Source: Pararhodobacter zhoushanensis
GTDB taxonomy: Bacteria > Pseudomonadota > Alphaproteobacteria > Rhodobacterales > Rhodobacteraceae
Length of the DNA stretch: 64,000 bases
Direction: 5' to 3'
NCBI RefSeq assembly: GCF_025949695.1
Contig: NZ_JAPDFL010000001.1
Location: forward strand, 4,343,501 to 4,407,500
A program made the translations under genes and the position numbers. Positions 61,715 to 64,000 of the stretch are shown here, in pieces (position 1 is the stretch's first letter; each line of letters begins with the position of its first letter). A model generated the notes under the pieces. It was given only the letters and a program-made list of their open reading frames with translations. It was not told the DNA's origin and made no database searches.

Positions 61715-63919
61715 TTATTTGAGCCGCAGGGCGTTCAGCGCGACGGTAATCGACGACACCGACATGGCCAGCGCCGCAATCAGCGGCGACGCCAGACCGA
61801 CCAGCGCAATCGGCACCGCGATCAGGTTATAGCCAAACGAGATCGCGAAATTTTCCCGGATCCGCCGCACCGCGCGTACGGCGGTGCGTTGCGCATGGGG
61901 CAGCGGGGCAAGCGAGGTGCCGAGCAGCACGATGTCAGACGCCACCCGCGCGGCATCCAGCGCCGTCGCCGGAGAGATCGACACATGCGCGGCGGTCAGC
62001 GCCACCGTGTCGTTCAGCCCGTCGCCGATCATCAGCACCTTGTGCCCCTTGGCCTGCAGCGCCTCGATGGTGGCGGATTTGTCCTGCGGCAGGGCTTCGG
62101 CCTGCCAGTCCTCGATGCCCAGCCGTTCGGCCATGGCGCGCACCGCACCCGGCACGTCGCCCGAGATCAGCATGACCCGTTTGCCCTGCGCCTTGAAGGC
62201 GGTCACGGCCTCTTGCGCGCCGTCGCGCAAGCGGTCGGTAAAGGCGATGGCGTGCACCGGTTCGGCACCGATGGCGAGGTAGGTGCCGGTGGTCTCAAGG
62301 CTGTCGGCCCCGACCCAGGCCGCGCGGCCAAGGCGCACGCGGGTGCCTTGCCACAGCGCCTGCACACCGTGGCCGGGGACTTCGGCGATGTCGTCAAGCA
62401 GGGCGGGGACCACGCCACGGGCCTTTGCCGCCTGCGCCAGAGACTGGGCGAGCGGGTGGGACGACGCAGCGCCCAGCGCCGCGCCGATTTCCAGCGCGTG
62501 GGGGCTGAGGGTGTCGAGGTTGACCGGTTCCGGCGTGCCCAGCGTCAGGGTGCCGGTCTTGTCGAAGACCACGGTGTCGACCTCGGCCAGACGTTCCAGT
62601 GCCGAGCCATCCTTGATCAGCAGCCCGGCCCGGAACAGTCTGCCCGAGGCGGCGGTGACCACGGCGGGCACGGCCAGACCCAGCGCGCAGGGACAGGTGA
62701 TGATCAGCGTCGCAGCGGCGATGTTAAGCGCCAGGCGCACGTCGCCGCCGGTGATCCACATCCACGCAAGAAAGGCGCCAAAGGCGAGCAGATGGACCGA
62801 GGGCGAATAGAGCCGCGCGGCGCGTTCGGCCAGCGTGGTGTATTTGTTGCGGGCGTTTTCGGCCACGGCGACCAGATCGGCCATGCGGTGCAGCGAGCTG
62901 TCCTTGCCCGCCGCCGTAACGCGCAGTGTCAGCGGGCCGGTGAGGTTCACCGCCCCGGCGCTGACCACCAGATCGGGGCTGGCGAAGACCGGGAGCGTTT
63001 CGCCGGTGAGCAGCGAGCGGTCGAGTTCCGAGGTGCCCGCGGTGATCACGCCATCGACCGGGATGCGGCCACCGGGGCGCACCAGCACCAGATCGCCGAC
63101 GGTAAGGGCCGAGACGGCAACGGTCTCTTCTGCCCCGCCCGTGACGCGGAGGGCGCGCGGCACCTCGAGCGCGGCGAGCTCCTGCGCGGCAGACCGGGCG
63201 ACGGCGCGGGTGCGGAAGTCGAGGTAGCGGCCCGCGAGCAGGAAGAAGGTCAGCATCACGGCGGCGTCGAAATAGGCGTGGTGGCCGCCGTTCAGCGTCT
63301 CATAGAGCGACATGGCCGTTGCCAGCACGATGGCCAGCGAGATCGGGAAATCCATGTCCAGCCGCCCGGCTTTCACCCCGGCCCAGGCCTTGCGAAAGAA
63401 CGGCTGGGCAGAGAAGGCGACGGTGGGCACCGCGATCAGGGCGGAAATCAGGTGGAACAGATCGCGCGTGGCGTCGGTGGCACCGGACCAGACGGCGACG
63501 GACAAGAGCATGATATTCATCATGCTGAACCCCGCGACGCCAAGCCGCATCAACAGGTCGCGGCCCTGCTTGTCGGTTTCGGTCATGCTGAGCTGGCCGG
63601 GGTCCAGTTCATACGCCGGGTAGCCGATCTTGCCCAGCCGTTCGGCCACCGCAGCGGCGGTGATGCCCGGCTCACCCTCGACCGAAACGCGGCGCAGGGT
63701 CAGGTTGAGCCGCGCGCTTTTGACGCCCGGCATTTTCTCAAGATCCCGCTCGATGTTGGTGATGCACAGCGCGCAATGGGCGTCCGGCACCGACAGCATG
63801 ATCCGCGCCGAGGCCGCCGCAGCCGCCGCCTGAGCGCGATCCAGCGCCGAGGGCATGGCGACACAGGCCGGACAGGCGGACATCGGGGCGGGCCCCTGCC
63901 CGTATGACGAATCGGTCAT
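61715..63919 (-). CDS. ccoI: Copper-exporting P-type ATPase of cbb3 oxidase assembly (FixI/CcoI)
   Basis: 734 residues. An N-terminal CxxC metal-binding domain (CALC, residues 49-52), with additional cysteines in ACPACVAM before it. The P-type core has the metal-site CPC in LIITCPCALGLAVP, the phosphorylated aspartate in VFDKTGTLTLG, TGE in LLTGETLPV and the hinge MIGDGLNDTVAL. CcoI moves copper across the inner membrane for the binuclear centre of the cbb3 oxidase. It starts 10 bp after ccoH and is followed by ccoS. Confidence 0.95.
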   Translation of the reverse strand: MTDSSYGQGPAPMSACPACVAMPSALDRAQAAAAAASARIMLSVPDAHCALCITNIERDLEKMPGVKSARLNLTLRRVSVEGEPGITAAAVAERLGKIGYPAYELDPGQLSMTETDKQGRDLLMRLGVAGFSMMNIMLLSVAVWSGATDATRDLFHLISALIAVPTVAFSAQPFFRKAWAGVKAGRLDMDFPISLAIVLATAMSLYETLNGGHHAYFDAAVMLTFFLLAGRYLDFRTRAVARSAAQELAALEVPRALRVTGGAEETVAVSALTVGDLVLVRPGGRIPVDGVITAGTSELDRSLLTGETLPVFASPDLVVSAGAVNLTGPLTLRVTAAGKDSSLHRMADLVAVAENARNKYTTLAERAARLYSPSVHLLAFGAFLAWMWITGGDVRLALNIAAATLIITCPCALGLAVPAVVTAASGRLFRAGLLIKDGSALERLAEVDTVVFDKTGTLTLGTPEPVNLDTLSPHALEIGAALGAASSHPLAQSLAQAAKARGVVPALLDDIAEVPGHGVQALWQGTRVRLGRAAWVGADSLETTGTYLAIGAEPVHAIAFTDRLRDGAQEAVTAFKAQGKRVMLISGDVPGAVRAMAERLGIEDWQAEALPQDKSATIEALQAKGHKVLMIGDGLNDTVALTAAHVSISPATALDAARVASDIVLLGTSLAPLPHAQRTAVRAVRRIRENFAISFGYNLIAVPIALVGLASPLIAALAMSVSSITVALNALRLK

Positions 63920-63929
63920 GGCGCGGTCC

Positions 63930-64000
63930 TCATGGGTTGTGGATCACGCCGACACGGTAGTCGTATTGCGTGCCGTCGGCGGATTCGGCGTTGATGCGCA
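63930..64000 (-). CDS. ccoH: FixH/CcoH C-terminal end (cut by window edge)
   Basis: Only the last 22 codons are in the window: RINAESADGTQYDYRVGVIH, then NP and a TGA stop at 63930. The position directly upstream of ccoI, on the same strand, identifies it as the ccoH gene of the ccoGHIS operon; the short sequence is consistent with the beta-strand end of FixH. Confidence 0.6.
   Translation of the reverse strand, partial: RINAESADGTQYDYRVGVIHNP

Noticed and set aside
61889..63907. A 672-codon plus-strand frame opposite ccoI
   Set aside because: Shadow of the P-type ATPase gene, whose DKTGT and CPC motifs are on the minus strand.

Overview
GC-rich alphaproteobacterial chromosome segment. Gene order (rpsJ-rplC-rplD-rplW ... 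tuf-fusA-rpsG-rpsL and rpoC-rpoB-rplL-rplJ-rplA-rplK-nusG-secE-tRNA-Trp), protein sequences, a TRAP transporter and a cbb3-oxidase assembly cluster all fit the Rhodobacterales (Rhodobacteraceae/Paracoccaceae). There are no rRNA genes, insertion sequences, prophage or CRISPR arrays. It looks like ordinary core chromosome with a few accessory insertions.

Layout. 1-24,100: the macromolecular-synthesis block, nearly all on the minus strand. It holds part of the S10 operon (rplB partial, a DUF2200 gene, rplW, rplD, rplC, rpsJ), then tuf (frameshifted), fusA, rpsG and rpsL behind a strong sigma70-type promoter. A small accessory island follows (glycosyltransferase, EamA exporter, membrane protein plus XRE regulator, P-loop kinase), then rpoC, rpoB, rplL, rplJ, rplA, rplK, nusG, secE and tRNA-Trp, with a LysE exporter inserted between secE and the tRNA. 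24,374-31,000: coaBC-dut-moeB-like operon, GNAT, Slt transglycosylase, dapA. 31,000-46,500: housekeeping and metabolic genes in short alternating units: folC-accD, CPBP protease, tag, NnrU, response regulator, gpsA, pncB (frameshifted), SDR plus ureohydrolase, glpK, nudC. 46,700-51,400: cpdB (frameshifted), an alpha/beta-hydrolase homologue that has lost its nucleophile, rpiB, and an AT-richer probable abortive-infection gene. 51,495-59,560: a minus-strand catabolic cluster, LysR - amidase - TRAP (M, P, Q) - dimethylglycine/sarcosine dehydrogenase-like enzyme. 59,700-64,000: a divergent panC, sodB, and the ccoS-ccoI-ccoH end of a cbb3-oxidase assembly operon.

Non-coding structure is the least routine part. 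Six copies of a palindromic, double-hairpin element lie only between convergent genes, with covarying stems and all in the same orientation. A separate REP family (GTAGG head plus variable hairpin) occurs as two inverted pairs in the fusA/tuf and rpoB/rpoC spacers and as two single copies near 50.5 and 51.5 kb. Three otherwise intact genes (tuf, pncB, cpdB) each carry a one-base frameshift, two of them at G-runs, so sequencing error must be considered before calling them pseudogenes.
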